From the NCBI RefSeq assembly GCF_900411375.1, contig NZ_LS423006.1, positions 1-64,000 of the forward strand: 64,000 nt of DNA, written 5' to 3'. The position numbers were made by a program, and so were the translations under genes. The first letter of the stretch is position 1. Every line of letters begins with the position of its first letter. The stretch is from Lentilactobacillus raoultii. GTDB lineage: Bacteria > Bacillota > Bacilli > Lactobacillales > Lactobacillaceae. The notes beneath the pieces were generated by a model, which worked only from the letters and a program-made list of their open reading frames with translations, searched no databases and was not told the origin of the DNA. Shown piece after piece: positions 15,828-23,976 of the stretch.

Positions 15828-17567
15828 TTAGAAGAATTGACGCATAATGTCTTTCAATGGTGGTAATTCTGGAATCTTCTTTTCTTCTTTGAGATATTGG
15901 CTACCGAATTTCATATAGCCCTTGGCCTCTTCGCCAACAATTTTGCCCGGTAACGGTGCATCATCTCTGACGTAGGCATTAATTAGAACCGGCATTTTAG
16001 TGACTCGGTAGGCGCGATTTAAAGCTCGTTCGAATTCCTCTGGTGTTTTGGCTGTGATACCGACACCGCCGGCCGCATCCGCAAATTTAGCATAGTCCAT
16101 GTCCTGCAGATCAATTTGATAATTTAATTGACCGGCTGCTTGTTGTTCGTATTCAATGAAAGCCAGCTTTGAGTTATTTAAAACGATGTTAATTAACGGT
16201 AGTTTGTATTTAACGGCTGTGATGAAATCCTGCATCACCATCGCAAATGCGCCATCACCATTAATGGAAATGACTTGGCGATTTGGGTAATTAAGCTTAG
16301 CGGCAATTGCAGCGGGTAAAGCGCACCCCATTGTCCCTAAATAAGACGATAGGACAAATTTTTGGGTTGGTTTAACATCAAGAAAGCGGGCACTCCATGA
16401 AGTGGCGGTACCAACATCAATTGAGTAAATGGCATCTTTAGCAGCTGTTTCGTTGATGTCATTGAACAAAGCTTCTGGGGCTACCGGCGTTGTATCGAGT
16501 CGTCGCTTATCTTTCATCCAGCGATTCCAATTAGCAACGTTTTCCTGGCAAGCCTTCAGGAAACTGTCATCTGGATGAAGCACCGTTGTTTCGGTTGGAT
16601 CCAAACGGAAAAGGACTTCCTTGAGGTCGGCGACCAAACCGACATCGGCCGGATAACGTTTGCCAATCGCTGATGGATTGGTGTTAACCTGAATGCTTTT
16701 GGCACTACCGGGTTTCGGCAAATAGGCGGTGTAAGGGTAATTAGTCCCAAGCATTAGGAGTAAATCAGTGTTTTGCATGGCTTCATAAGCCGGCTTGGTC
16801 CCTAATTTACCAACATTGCCCAGTGAATTGGGATGGCTGTCGCCGACAAGGCCCTTCGCCGGCAAGGTTGAGATAAATGGAATATGATTTCGCTCAAGAA
16901 AACTGGCCACTTGGCTGCCGGCATGCTTAGCACCCAAGCCGACCAGTGCCAACGGCTTTTTAGCTTCTCGAATTAATTTAGCTGCCGTCTTAAGCCGGTC
17001 ACTGTCAATTTGCGGTGAAGTTAATTGAAAAGTAGCTGCGGAACTGGTATAAGAACCAGTGACTTTCTGTTCCGGTAAATTATCCGGAATCGTTAATACA
17101 GCCACACCATGTTTTTGATAAGCGGTTCGAATCGCTTCATCGACAACTTCGGCTAAATTGTCAGAAGCCGTAATCAATTTATCGTAAACAGCCACGTCTG
17201 AAAAGAGCTGTGGCGTATTGACTTCTTGAAAGTAGTTTTCGTTTAGAAACTGCGTATCAACCTGACCTAGTAGTGCCAAAACCGGAACATGATCCATTTT
17301 GGCATCGTAAAGGCCATTTAGCATGTGAATGGCTCCCGGGCCGCCAATTGATAAACAGACGCCCAGTTTATCCGTTAATTTGGCTTCGGCAGCTGCGGCT
17401 AAAGCAGCCACTTCTTCGTGTCGGACTTGAATAAATCCGATTTGATCCTGCTTTTTTCGAAGGGCATCGACAGTGGTATCGATTGAATCACCGGGTAGCC
17501 CATAAACGTGTTTGACTTGCCAGTCAATAAGGACGTCGACTAATTGTTCAGAAGCTTTTTCAGCCAT
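15828..17567 (-). CDS. pyruvate oxidase (ThDP/FAD dependent)
   Basis: 579 residues from the ATG at 17567, 6 bases after AGGGAGA; a TTG six codons upstream precedes that site and is rejected. Three-domain ThDP enzyme: N-terminal pyrimidine-binding domain with VYGLPGDSID, catalytic Glu in RHEEVAALAAAA and GVCLSIGGPGAIH; central FAD-type domain (about 190-330); C-terminal ThDP-Mg motif SINGDGAFAMVMQDF ... IVLNNSKLAFIEYE. Relatives in lactobacilli oxidise pyruvate to acetyl phosphate, CO2 and H2O2. Single-gene unit with its own promoter. Acetolactate synthase is less likely given the poxB-like N-terminus. Confidence 0.85.
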   Translation of the reverse strand: MAEKASEQLVDVLIDWQVKHVYGLPGDSIDTTVDALRKKQDQIGFIQVRHEEVAALAAAAEAKLTDKLGVCLSIGGPGAIHMLNGLYDAKMDHVPVLALLGQVDTQFLNENYFQEVNTPQLFSDVAVYDKLITASDNLAEVVDEAIRTAYQKHGVAVLTIPDNLPEQKVTGSYTSSAATFQLTSPQIDSDRLKTAAKLIREAKKPLALVGLGAKHAGSQVASFLERNHIPFISTLPAKGLVGDSHPNSLGNVGKLGTKPAYEAMQNTDLLLMLGTNYPYTAYLPKPGSAKSIQVNTNPSAIGKRYPADVGLVADLKEVLFRLDPTETTVLHPDDSFLKACQENVANWNRWMKDKRRLDTTPVAPEALFNDINETAAKDAIYSIDVGTATSWSARFLDVKPTQKFVLSSYLGTMGCALPAAIAAKLNYPNRQVISINGDGAFAMVMQDFITAVKYKLPLINIVLNNSKLAFIEYEQQAAGQLNYQIDLQDMDYAKFADAAGGVGITAKTPEEFERALNRAYRVTKMPVLINAYVRDDAPLPGKIVGEEAKGYMKFGSQYLKEEKKIPELPPLKDIMRQFF

Positions 17568-17625
17568 CTTATCTCTCCCTTTCAAAAATCATGTCACAAA
17601 ATGTATCAAAGTAGCATTTAATTCA

Positions 17626-17653
17626 ATTGTAGGCGATTGAAATTAAAATGCAA
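17626..17653 (-). promoter_or_regulatory. promoter of the pyruvate oxidase gene
   Basis: On the minus strand, TTGCAT (17653-17648) and TACAAT (17631-17626) are separated by 16 bases, about 60 bases upstream of the ATG. Confidence 0.5.
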
Positions 17654-17785
17654 AAACAAAGTGTGAAAATTTATTCACAAATAACATCTTCTAGTGATTA
17701 GCATGTAAAAAATGATTGGGATCTTGAAAGATTAGTGACGATAATAATCGTTAATCGACCATAACGCTAAAGTCACTAAAGACTA

Positions 17786-17815
17786 TTGACAAGGGATGAC
17801 TTTCGGGTGTAGATT
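17786..17815 (+). promoter_or_regulatory. promoter of the T-box leader
   Basis: TTGACA at 17786-17791 with TAGATT at 17810-17815 (18-base spacer), about 35 bases upstream of the T-box Stem I. Confidence 0.6.
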
Positions 17816-17845
17816 AATTTTGTGCCATAAGATTTTAATATTTAG

Positions 17846-18110
17846 ATAACGATGATGAGAAGAGTAAGTTGTTAATTAAATTTTAAAGAGAGCGTCGGTT
17901 GGTGAGAAGGCGCAATTAAATAACAACTGAAGATGAACTCGGAGCATTCAAACTCGTGCAAGCGTGATTGACGTGAGGAAGCGTTACTTTCCAAAACTTA
18001 CTAAATGGTGAGTAATTAAGATTGCCTTTGTGAAGGGGTAATAACTTAAGGGTGGTACCGCGGTTTTAACCGTCCCTGTTGACTTCAAATAGTTAACGGG
18101 GACGGTTTTT
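17846..18110 (+). ncRNA. T-box riboswitch with terminator
   Basis: The T-box consensus AGGGTGGTACCGCG is at 18049-18062, followed by terminator AACCGTCCCTGTTGAC/GTTAACGGGGACGGTT (18068-18110). Stem I is visible: AGTTGTTA (17867-17874) pairs with TAACAACT (17921-17928), an AGTA faces GAA (17929-17931) as in the loop E motif, and the apical part has GGTTGGTGAGAAGG. By position the specifier is GAT (17932-17934, Asp). However, the acceptor-pairing TGGT (18053-18056) implies a discriminator A, which fits Leu (CTC 17938-17940) or Met (ATG 17933-17935) better. The cognate tRNA is therefore unresolved. Confidence 0.92.
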
Positions 18111-18142
18111 ATTTATATGAAAATGGTGAAGGGATGATTAAA

Positions 18143-19234
18143 TTGAGAATTAAAGCAAATGATGAGCAGCAATTTCTCGAACAGGTATTTGTTAAACGTG
18201 GGTTTTCGACCGTTAATAGTCAATTATTAGCGGAAACGCTGGTTGATGCGGATCTTCGCGGAATTTCTTCGCACGGAATTCAACGATTGGCATGGTATCT
18301 TCGAATGGTTGATGATGGCACCATTCAACCTCAAAATTCAGTCAAGACTTTAAAAGAATCGCCAACCAGTTTGTTTTTGGATGCCAATCAAAATATGGGC
18401 CAAATTGCTTGCTTTCAAGCCATGACCAGTTTGATTCAAAAGGCTCAAAAATCGTCAATTGCCATGGCGGTAATCAAAAACTCCAATCATTTTGGAACTG
18501 CTGGTTATTGGGCACGAATGGCCGTTAAAAAGGGACTGATTGGCATTGCGACAACTAACACCAGACCTTTAGTGGTACCAACCAATGCCACGGAAGCCTT
18601 TCTTGGATCTAATGCGTTTGCTTTTACTTTTCCGGCAGATCCACATCCCTTTGTCTTTGACGGCGCTACTTCGGTCGTCTCAAGTGGCAAAATTCAAGTT
18701 TTAGCTAAGAATAAGCAACCGATTCCTGGTCAATGGGCGGTGGATGCGGATCGTCAGGTCGTCAAGAATGCTGATGAAGCCGAAGATTTATTGGCCACCG
18801 CGGCTTTTACCCCTCATCAAAAAGGCGGTGGCGTCTTAACATTAGGCGGTAATCAGGAACAAAATTCCAACTACAAAGGATTTGGTAATTCACTGGTAGT
18901 TGAACTATTGACGGGGATTTTAGCCCAAGGCTCAATTTCAGCGGATACCAGCGTTGGTAAACACGACTTCAGCCAATTCCTGATGGTGATTGATCCAGGC
19001 TTCTTTGGGGACCTGAAGCAGCTTCAACACGATGCATCGGCAATGTTTCAACGAATCCGTCACTTAAAACACTTGCCACATACTGAAATTAAGATTCCGG
19101 GTGACCGAGAATACCGCCGATATGCCGAAAACCAGCAAAATGGCGTGGTGGTTGATGAACAAACGGCTAAGGAATTGCATCAAATTGGCGATCAGTTAAA
19201 TATTTCAGTTCCTCATGCAGTTTCAAATAGTTGA
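18143..19234 (+). CDS. Ldh_2 family NAD(P)-dependent dehydrogenase
   Basis: 363 residues from a TTG at 18143, 9 bases after GAAGGG; the ATG at 18134 abuts that site and is less likely. Family motifs of malate/L-lactate/ureidoglycolate-type dehydrogenases (YlbC/AllD/YiaK group): GISSHGIQRLAWY with catalytic His, IKNSNHFGTAGYWARMA, IGIATTNTRP and GGNQEQNSNYKGFGNSLVVELLTGIL. It reduces or oxidises 2-oxo/2-hydroxy acids; the substrate cannot be read from sequence. Control by a T-box (amino acid starvation) is unusual for this family and suggests a 2-oxo acid derived from an amino acid. Confidence 0.85.
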   Translation: MRIKANDEQQFLEQVFVKRGFSTVNSQLLAETLVDADLRGISSHGIQRLAWYLRMVDDGTIQPQNSVKTLKESPTSLFLDANQNMGQIACFQAMTSLIQKAQKSSIAMAVIKNSNHFGTAGYWARMAVKKGLIGIATTNTRPLVVPTNATEAFLGSNAFAFTFPADPHPFVFDGATSVVSSGKIQVLAKNKQPIPGQWAVDADRQVVKNADEAEDLLATAAFTPHQKGGGVLTLGGNQEQNSNYKGFGNSLVVELLTGILAQGSISADTSVGKHDFSQFLMVIDPGFFGDLKQLQHDASAMFQRIRHLKHLPHTEIKIPGDREYRRYAENQQNGVVVDEQTAKELHQIGDQLNISVPHAVSNS

Positions 19235-19307
19235 GTGTTGCTAAGTACTTTTGATACCGGGGTTAGGTCGTAGGAAAAATTGGATAAATGCAGAGTCCCA
19301 AAAATAA

Positions 19308-19368
19308 TTGACTAATCAAAAAAGCAATCGCTGGTTAAAGTTCAGTGATTGCTTTTTTGATTAGTCAA
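19308..19368. terminator. long bidirectional terminator
   Basis: A 26-base arm at 19308-19333 pairs with 19343-19368 with a single G-U, around a 9-base loop. T-runs exist in both directions. It separates the dehydrogenase from the convergent regulator gene. Confidence 0.85.
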
Positions 19369-19381
19369 TAAATAATTTTAT

Positions 19382-19615
19382 TCAAAACTCGCTCAGTGAC
19401 TGCTTATCATGGCCATCATCAATGTAGGTTAAAATATCACCGGGTTGGCATTTTAGTGCTTTGCAAATTTTTTCAAGGGTGGTGAATCGAATCGCTTTGG
19501 CCTTACCAGTTTTTAAAATGGAAATGTTAGTTGGCGTAATCCCAACCAATTTAGCCAATTCACCAGTCGAAATATTGCGTTTCGCCATAACGACATTTAA
19601 AGTGATTTTGATCAA
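19382..19615 (-). CDS. XRE/Cro-type regulator paired with DUF2975
   Basis: 77 residues, nearly all one helix-turn-helix domain: ELAKLVGITPTNISILKTGKAKAIRFTTLEKICKAL and CQPGDILTY are typical of the YozG-like group. TTG start with AGGA about 10 bases upstream. Lies 25 bases downstream of the DUF2975 gene; this pairing is common in Firmicutes, where the small regulator probably controls its own operon. Confidence 0.85.
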   Translation of the reverse strand: MIKITLNVVMAKRNISTGELAKLVGITPTNISILKTGKAKAIRFTTLEKICKALKCQPGDILTYIDDGHDKQSLSEF

Positions 19616-19640
19616 GATTAATCACATCCTTACGATTAGT

Positions 19641-20216
19641 TTAAACGGTCAGATCATTTTCCTGTTTCATTTGTTCAGCGATTTTAAATAAGATATAGAT
19701 CACACTGATAATGACTAGTGTAACGGTGTCTTCAAAAATATCTGACCAATCAGTTGCCCCGATCCCAATGTCAACTCGACCCAAGTGTGTTCTAACCAGT
19801 TGATCAGCTCCGGCAAGAAATGGATCAGCAGCGATTGAATAAATTTGAGAAATAATAATCAGCCAAATCAAGTGGACATTTTCAGATGTGAAGTATTGCT
19901 GCCGCTTTAGGTTGGTAATTAACTTAATCAATGCTTTTAGCCAATACAGGATACTAATAATCGCGAGAATGATTCCAATTGATTGTAGGGCGGTAAATGG
20001 ATAGACCGGAAACTTAGCGATTTCAGCTTGGCTGACATGGTAATGGCCGGCAATTGCCAGAAATTGATCATTATTTAAAATATCAGTAACAACGGTTCCC
20101 TTAAAAGCCTCGTAAATACGAAATACTGGTAGTAAAAAATCAAAATAAATCAACACAAACGAAATTTGGGCAAATACTAAAACGACGGTTAACGCATGAT
20201 TGAGAATTTTTGGCAT
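19641..20216 (-). CDS. DUF2975 membrane protein
   Basis: 191 residues with four predicted helices (about 10-30, 75-95, 115-135, 160-182) and a larger outside loop after the first. The C-terminal ILFKIAEQMKQENDLTV matches the DUF2975 ending. Function unknown; the partner is the XRE regulator immediately downstream, possibly a membrane-linked sensor-regulator pair. GAGGAGATG precedes the start. Confidence 0.8.
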   Translation of the reverse strand: MPKILNHALTVVLVFAQISFVLIYFDFLLPVFRIYEAFKGTVVTDILNNDQFLAIAGHYHVSQAEIAKFPVYPFTALQSIGIILAIISILYWLKALIKLITNLKRQQYFTSENVHLIWLIIISQIYSIAADPFLAGADQLVRTHLGRVDIGIGATDWSDIFEDTVTLVIISVIYILFKIAEQMKQENDLTV

Positions 20217-20365
20217 GCATCACATCTCCTCTTCTTATTTGTATTTCAAGTATATATCATCGATAAACGATAATCAATCACTGAATTTCAAATATTGTAG
20301 TAGTTTCATAATGTTTAAAAATGAGTTGTTAGGCTGTCTTTAGAATTCCTATAAACAAGTTTCAA

Positions 20366-20414
20366 AAAAAATCCCTTGTCATCAATGTATTAAAACTTTG
20401 ATGGCATGGGATTT
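20366..20414 (-). terminator. terminator downstream of the TetR gene and small frame
   Basis: On the minus strand, AAATCCCATGCCATCAAAG...TTGATGACAAGGGATTT is followed by a run of T. It closes the transcript of the TetR-type gene and the 39-codon frame. Confidence 0.75.
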
Positions 20415-20423
20415 ACTTGATTG

Positions 20424-20543
20424 TCAACTGAATCGGATTTTAGAGATAGGGTTAAGTTGATCGATAATTTTTAAAATTGTTATGGGATCCGGAGAGGCTT
20501 TAATAATTTGAATGACTCTTTTTTGATTCTCTAAATTAGCCAT
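20424..20543 (-). CDS. possible 39-residue peptide downstream of the TetR gene
   Basis: A frame starting ATG at 20543 (MANLENQKRVIQIIKASPDP...) and ending TGA at 20424, with AAGGTGTC just upstream of the ATG. It lies 52 bases after the TetR gene and 10 bases before the terminator, so it would be co-transcribed. Composition is protein-like and helical. No family recognised; coding status is unproven. Confidence 0.4.
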   Translation of the reverse strand: MANLENQKRVIQIIKASPDPITILKIIDQLNPISKIRFS

Positions 20544-20595
20544 CTGACACCTTATTTTCATTGTTTCATGGAGCTAAGTAGTTTGAAATCATCAT

Positions 20596-21162
20596 TTATG
20601 ACTGATGCTTAATTTTATTTAGGGCTTGTCCTAAAGTTTCAGCAACGTGTTCCGGAGAGGGGGCCACTTGATCTGATTGACTTAACCAATTGTTTAGTAA
20701 GTTCCAAAAGCCACCTACTGAAAAACTCATAATGTAAGAAACTTCCTGTTGGCTACCGTCGATATGCCAAGGTGCATTGAATAAATCGTAAAGCCGAAAA
20801 GCTTGTGGATTTATTTGATTTAATAAGTTCATGAATAAGTTTTGTTTAATTAGTAGCCGGACTGGTTTTCTTTTCGACCACCAAAAATTAAAGAAAATAA
20901 TCAAAACTTTTTCAAAAGTCAATTCATCTTTCGGTATTACTTGCAATTGCTGAAGATAGTCGTGGATTAATTGTTCACCGCAGAAGTCTAAAAGCGCACG
21001 TTTATCTTGAAAAAGTCGATAAAAGGTTCGTCTGGATAATTGCGCTTTTTCAGAAATTTCTTTAACAGTGATTGAATCATAGGCCTTCTCTTTGAGTAGG
21101 TCAAAAAACGCGTCAACCAGCCAAGATTGGGATTGTTCGATCATTCGTTTTTTTCCATTCAT
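20596..21162 (-). CDS. TetR family repressor of the adjacent exporter
   Basis: 188 residues from the ATG at 21162, 8 bases after AGGGG; a GTG six codons upstream is an alternative. The N-terminal DNA-binding domain contains FFDLLKEKAYDSITVKEISEKAQLSRRTFYRLFQDKRALLDF, the TetR signature. The C-terminal ligand domain (about 70-185) is hydrophobic and family-specific. Divergent from a DHA2 exporter; the shared spacer holds a 35-bp symmetric operator. Expected to repress the exporter until an inducing compound binds. Confidence 0.85.
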   Translation of the reverse strand: MNGKKRMIEQSQSWLVDAFFDLLKEKAYDSITVKEISEKAQLSRRTFYRLFQDKRALLDFCGEQLIHDYLQQLQVIPKDELTFEKVLIIFFNFWWSKRKPVRLLIKQNLFMNLLNQINPQAFRLYDLFNAPWHIDGSQQEVSYIMSFSVGGFWNLLNNWLSQSDQVAPSPEHVAETLGQALNKIKHQS

Positions 21163-21259
21163 TTTTGTTACCCCTGTCACACTTTATTAAAGGATGTAGC
21201 ACTTGTCTGAAAAGACTGGTATTTTCCCTCCAACCCAGTATACTAAAAAACAGGTGATA

Positions 21260-21294
21260 TGTCACACGTGTAGCAAATTGCTACTAATGTGACA
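21260..21294. promoter_or_regulatory. 35-bp perfectly symmetric operator between TetR and exporter genes
   Basis: TGTCACA (21260-21266), 3 bases, GTAGCAA (21270-21276), one A, TTGCTAC (21278-21284), 3 bases, TGTGACA (21288-21294). All four 7-base arms pair perfectly about the centre at 21277. A second TGTCACAC...GTAGCA pattern overlaps the start region of the TetR gene near 21176-21201, suggesting autoregulation. Confidence 0.8.
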
Positions 21295-21369
21295 AATTAT
21301 ATTTGCGCAAATGTAATTGCCTATAAATTACTGTCATTAAGTGATTGCAATTAGGGAGGCAATTTACAA

Positions 21370-23112
21370 ATGAATAAAACTAAATACGTTTTACCAATTT
21401 TATTATTGGGAAACTTGCTTTGCATGATGGATGTTTCTATCATGACAATTGTTTTACCGGAAATTCAAACGGCTTTTAAAGTTAACTTAACGGACTTATC
21501 TTGGACACTGAACGTCTATACGATTGTTTTTGCGTCGCTGATTATCCCATTTGGTCGATTTGCTCAGAAAATTGGCCGCAATAAATTCGTCTTTATTGGG
21601 TTACTAATCTTTGGAGGCGGTTCGTTTATGACGGGAATTTCAGATAATCTTTCGTTCATGATTGGATCCCGTGTAATTCAAAGTATTGGTGCCGCAATTA
21701 TCATCCCAACCAGCATGGTGATTGGTTTAGAAATTAGTAATCGTCAAAATCGGCACAAAATTGTGGCGGCATTAGCTGGAGTCCAAGGCTTGGCAGTTGC
21801 ACTTGGACCAAGTATCGGTGGCTTTGTTTCTCAATATTTTGGTTGGCGATGGGTATTTTTCATTAATGTTCCTTTAGTTATATTAGATTTAATTCTCTAC
21901 CCATTTGTTCTGCCGTTGAAACGGGAATCAAAATTTTCTGTAAAAATTGATTGGTTGGGCGCCTTATTAAGCACCGCCATGTTATTTTCGCTTTCTCTTG
22001 GCTTAATTAAAGGAAATACTTGGGGTTGGCACTCCACCGTTATTTGGGTATTGTTTGCAATTGCCTTAGGGTCGCTAGTCATCTTTGTTTTATTGGAAAC
22101 TTATTTGAAATCGCCAATGATTGATATGACCCTATTCAAAAGTCGAAATTTTGTCGGTGCTGGCAGCGCACTGATCTTGTGTAATTTCTTCTTAGGTGGG
22201 ATGGCAATTTTAATTCCAACATTTTTAACTCAAGTTCAGGGTGAAAGCGAATTGCGTGCCGCGTTATTGATTACACCGTATTCAATAGCGGTTATGTTTT
22301 CCGCCATTCTAACCTCACTATTTGTTAAAAGAATTAATAATAAACTGTTAATCAGTGCCGGATTTATTTTAATTGGCATTAGCTATCTGTTACTTTCTCA
22401 AATGAACCTTCGTCACAATTATAATGAATTAATTGTTGCCGCAATTTTACTGGGAGTTGGTTATGGATTAGTTGCCGCAACGGCTAATATTTTAGCAGTG
22501 GCTGATTTCCATGGTAGTCGGTTGACTGATTCTCAAAGTGTCGCAAATGTTTTAAGACAGGTTGGAATGGTGCTATCGATTGCAATTTTTATGACCATCC
22601 TTGCAAATAATGTTGGAACAGCTAAGCAAAAAACACTAGGGTTTAGTGATCAGCAGATAAATGCTTTAAGTCTATCCACCGCTCAACAGGCAAGATTACG
22701 TCATAAACTGCAGTATAAACTAAATCCTCAGAACAATGACGTTAGCGAAAATCAAAAAGCCCGGGTAACTTTTCAACCAATCCACGTATCGAATAAACGA
22801 GTTGCTCAATTATCAAAAAAGCTTTATCAAAAACGACTTCGACAAATGCAGCGAGAAGGACGACTATCGAGTAATCATATTGTAGCAATTAGTCAGAAAT
22901 TAAAACATCTTGTTTACTATCAAGTACAGCAGTCAATTAAGCACCGGGTCATTGAGTTAGCAACTAAAATAAAAATTTTAGTCTCCCAGATTAAATGGTA
23001 CTTAAAAGCTAAATTAAATCATGCATTCTTAGATATCTATGGTGATATGCTTTGGCTTGCGTTCCTATCGCTTTTAATTATCCCAATTTTTAAATTTAAA
23101 CCGCGATCTTGA
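21370..23112 (+). CDS. DHA2 family drug:H+ antiporter (14 helices)
   Basis: 580 residues. LCMMDVSIMTIVLPEIQ in the first helix, GRFAQKIGRNKFVFIG (motif A) and LAGVQGLAVALGPSIGGFVSQYFGWRWVFFINVP (motif C) identify an EmrB/QacA-type exporter. Between the last two helices there is an unusually long, basic, helical extracellular segment of about 140 residues (roughly 420-555). GGGAGG lies before the ATG. Divergent TetR regulator. Substrate unknown; lipophilic toxic compounds are typical. Confidence 0.85.
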   Translation: MNKTKYVLPILLLGNLLCMMDVSIMTIVLPEIQTAFKVNLTDLSWTLNVYTIVFASLIIPFGRFAQKIGRNKFVFIGLLIFGGGSFMTGISDNLSFMIGSRVIQSIGAAIIIPTSMVIGLEISNRQNRHKIVAALAGVQGLAVALGPSIGGFVSQYFGWRWVFFINVPLVILDLILYPFVLPLKRESKFSVKIDWLGALLSTAMLFSLSLGLIKGNTWGWHSTVIWVLFAIALGSLVIFVLLETYLKSPMIDMTLFKSRNFVGAGSALILCNFFLGGMAILIPTFLTQVQGESELRAALLITPYSIAVMFSAILTSLFVKRINNKLLISAGFILIGISYLLLSQMNLRHNYNELIVAAILLGVGYGLVAATANILAVADFHGSRLTDSQSVANVLRQVGMVLSIAIFMTILANNVGTAKQKTLGFSDQQINALSLSTAQQARLRHKLQYKLNPQNNDVSENQKARVTFQPIHVSNKRVAQLSKKLYQKRLRQMQREGRLSSNHIVAISQKLKHLVYYQVQQSIKHRVIELATKIKILVSQIKWYLKAKLNHAFLDIYGDMLWLAFLSLLIIPIFKFKPRS

Positions 23113-23141
23113 AATAGTTAGTTAGAGGTCAAGTGGGGAAA

Positions 23142-23489
23142 ATGCTTAACTATTGCCAGGCAGAATGCTGTTTTGCCAAAAAGAAACTTAAGTTGATGGA
23201 TTTAATCGAACAAAAGCCCAAGCATTTAAACGCAGAGATTGCCGAGACACTCTATCAACAATATCCTGAAAGAATTAACGATCTTTATTATCATGACGTC
23301 ATTTTAAATGAAAGGTCAGTCAGCCGACCAGCTTATCGACGAATTGCAAAGAAGATTCTGGCCTATGCCAAATTTGGTGATCCAGTAATTGCCAAAGCTT
23401 GGATTAAAAAATTACAGCAGGCCTACCCACGAAGGTGGGCTATGATAAGTGAACTAGATACTGCTTTAGCAAAGCTTTCATCAGACTAA
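23142..23489 (+). CDS. hypothetical protein resembling the C-terminus of SWIM zinc-finger proteins
   Basis: 115 residues from the ATG at 23142 (a GTG at 23133 is an alternative; both share a GAGGTC / GGGG site). The C-terminal half, YRRIAKKILAYAKFGD ... WIKKLQQAYPRRWAMISELD, resembles the helical end of SWIM zinc-finger proteins, where an EYPRRPALLDEL-like motif is common, but the CxCxnCxH finger is absent. It may be a stand-alone or truncated relative. It lies 29 bases after the exporter gene, probably in the same transcript. Function unknown. Confidence 0.5.
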   Translation: MLNYCQAECCFAKKKLKLMDLIEQKPKHLNAEIAETLYQQYPERINDLYYHDVILNERSVSRPAYRRIAKKILAYAKFGDPVIAKAWIKKLQQAYPRRWAMISELDTALAKLSSD

Positions 23490-23491
23490 GT

Positions 23492-23538
23492 AAAAAGGCA
23501 GTGATCAACTTCCAAATTAGAAGGATCACTGCTTTTTT
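23492..23538. terminator. bidirectional terminator between exporter operon and cassette genes
   Basis: AAAAAGGCAGTGATC...GATCACTGCTTTTTT, with inner CTTC/GAAG, between convergent genes. Confidence 0.85.
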
Positions 23539-23953
23539 ATTCAGCCATTTTTTGGCGCATTGGCGGATTTAAAGGGCTGTTAAAGGTCACCCAATCACCT
23601 TTTAAATTAATTGAATCAAGTTCAATTTCCCCGGGAATTGTAAATTGTTTTTCAACGTCAGTTTTAAAAGCGGTGACAATCTTGGTAACTTTATCCATAG
23701 GCGCAAAGCCGGTTAACGAGACACCATATTTCAATATATCAGCGTGAGTCTTTGTAAATTGCCGTCTAAAATTGAGAAATCGCCGGTGGACCTCAGGGGT
23801 TAATGTCGGGACACCATTTGTTTCCTTTACAAAGTAAGGCTCACTGACCCGAAAAAGGATTTGCAAATAAGGAATTTCAGCAGGTACAACTGGATCATAA
23901 GTTAAATCAGGGTCGTTATATAAATCGAAAGTTTCTTGAATGATTTCTTTCAT
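23537..23953 (-). CDS. uncharacterised cassette protein A2
   Basis: 138 residues from the ATG at 23953, 11 bases after GGGAGGT; an upstream TTG would place that site inside the gene. No known domain recognised, no signal peptide, no membrane segment. Closely paralogous to the protein at 24700-25122: shared QETFxLYNDPxL, APYLQxxF or IPYLQILF, IPGEIELDSINLKGDWVTFN and PMRQ at the end. More distantly related to its operon partner. Last gene of the downstream copy of a duplicated two-gene cassette. Confidence 0.75.
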   Translation of the reverse strand: MKEIIQETFDLYNDPDLTYDPVVPAEIPYLQILFRVSEPYFVKETNGVPTLTPEVHRRFLNFRRQFTKTHADILKYGVSLTGFAPMDKVTKIVTAFKTDVEKQFTIPGEIELDSINLKGDWVTFNSPLNPPMRQKMAE

Positions 23954-23976
23954 TGCTATGTGGAACCTCCCAAAAA

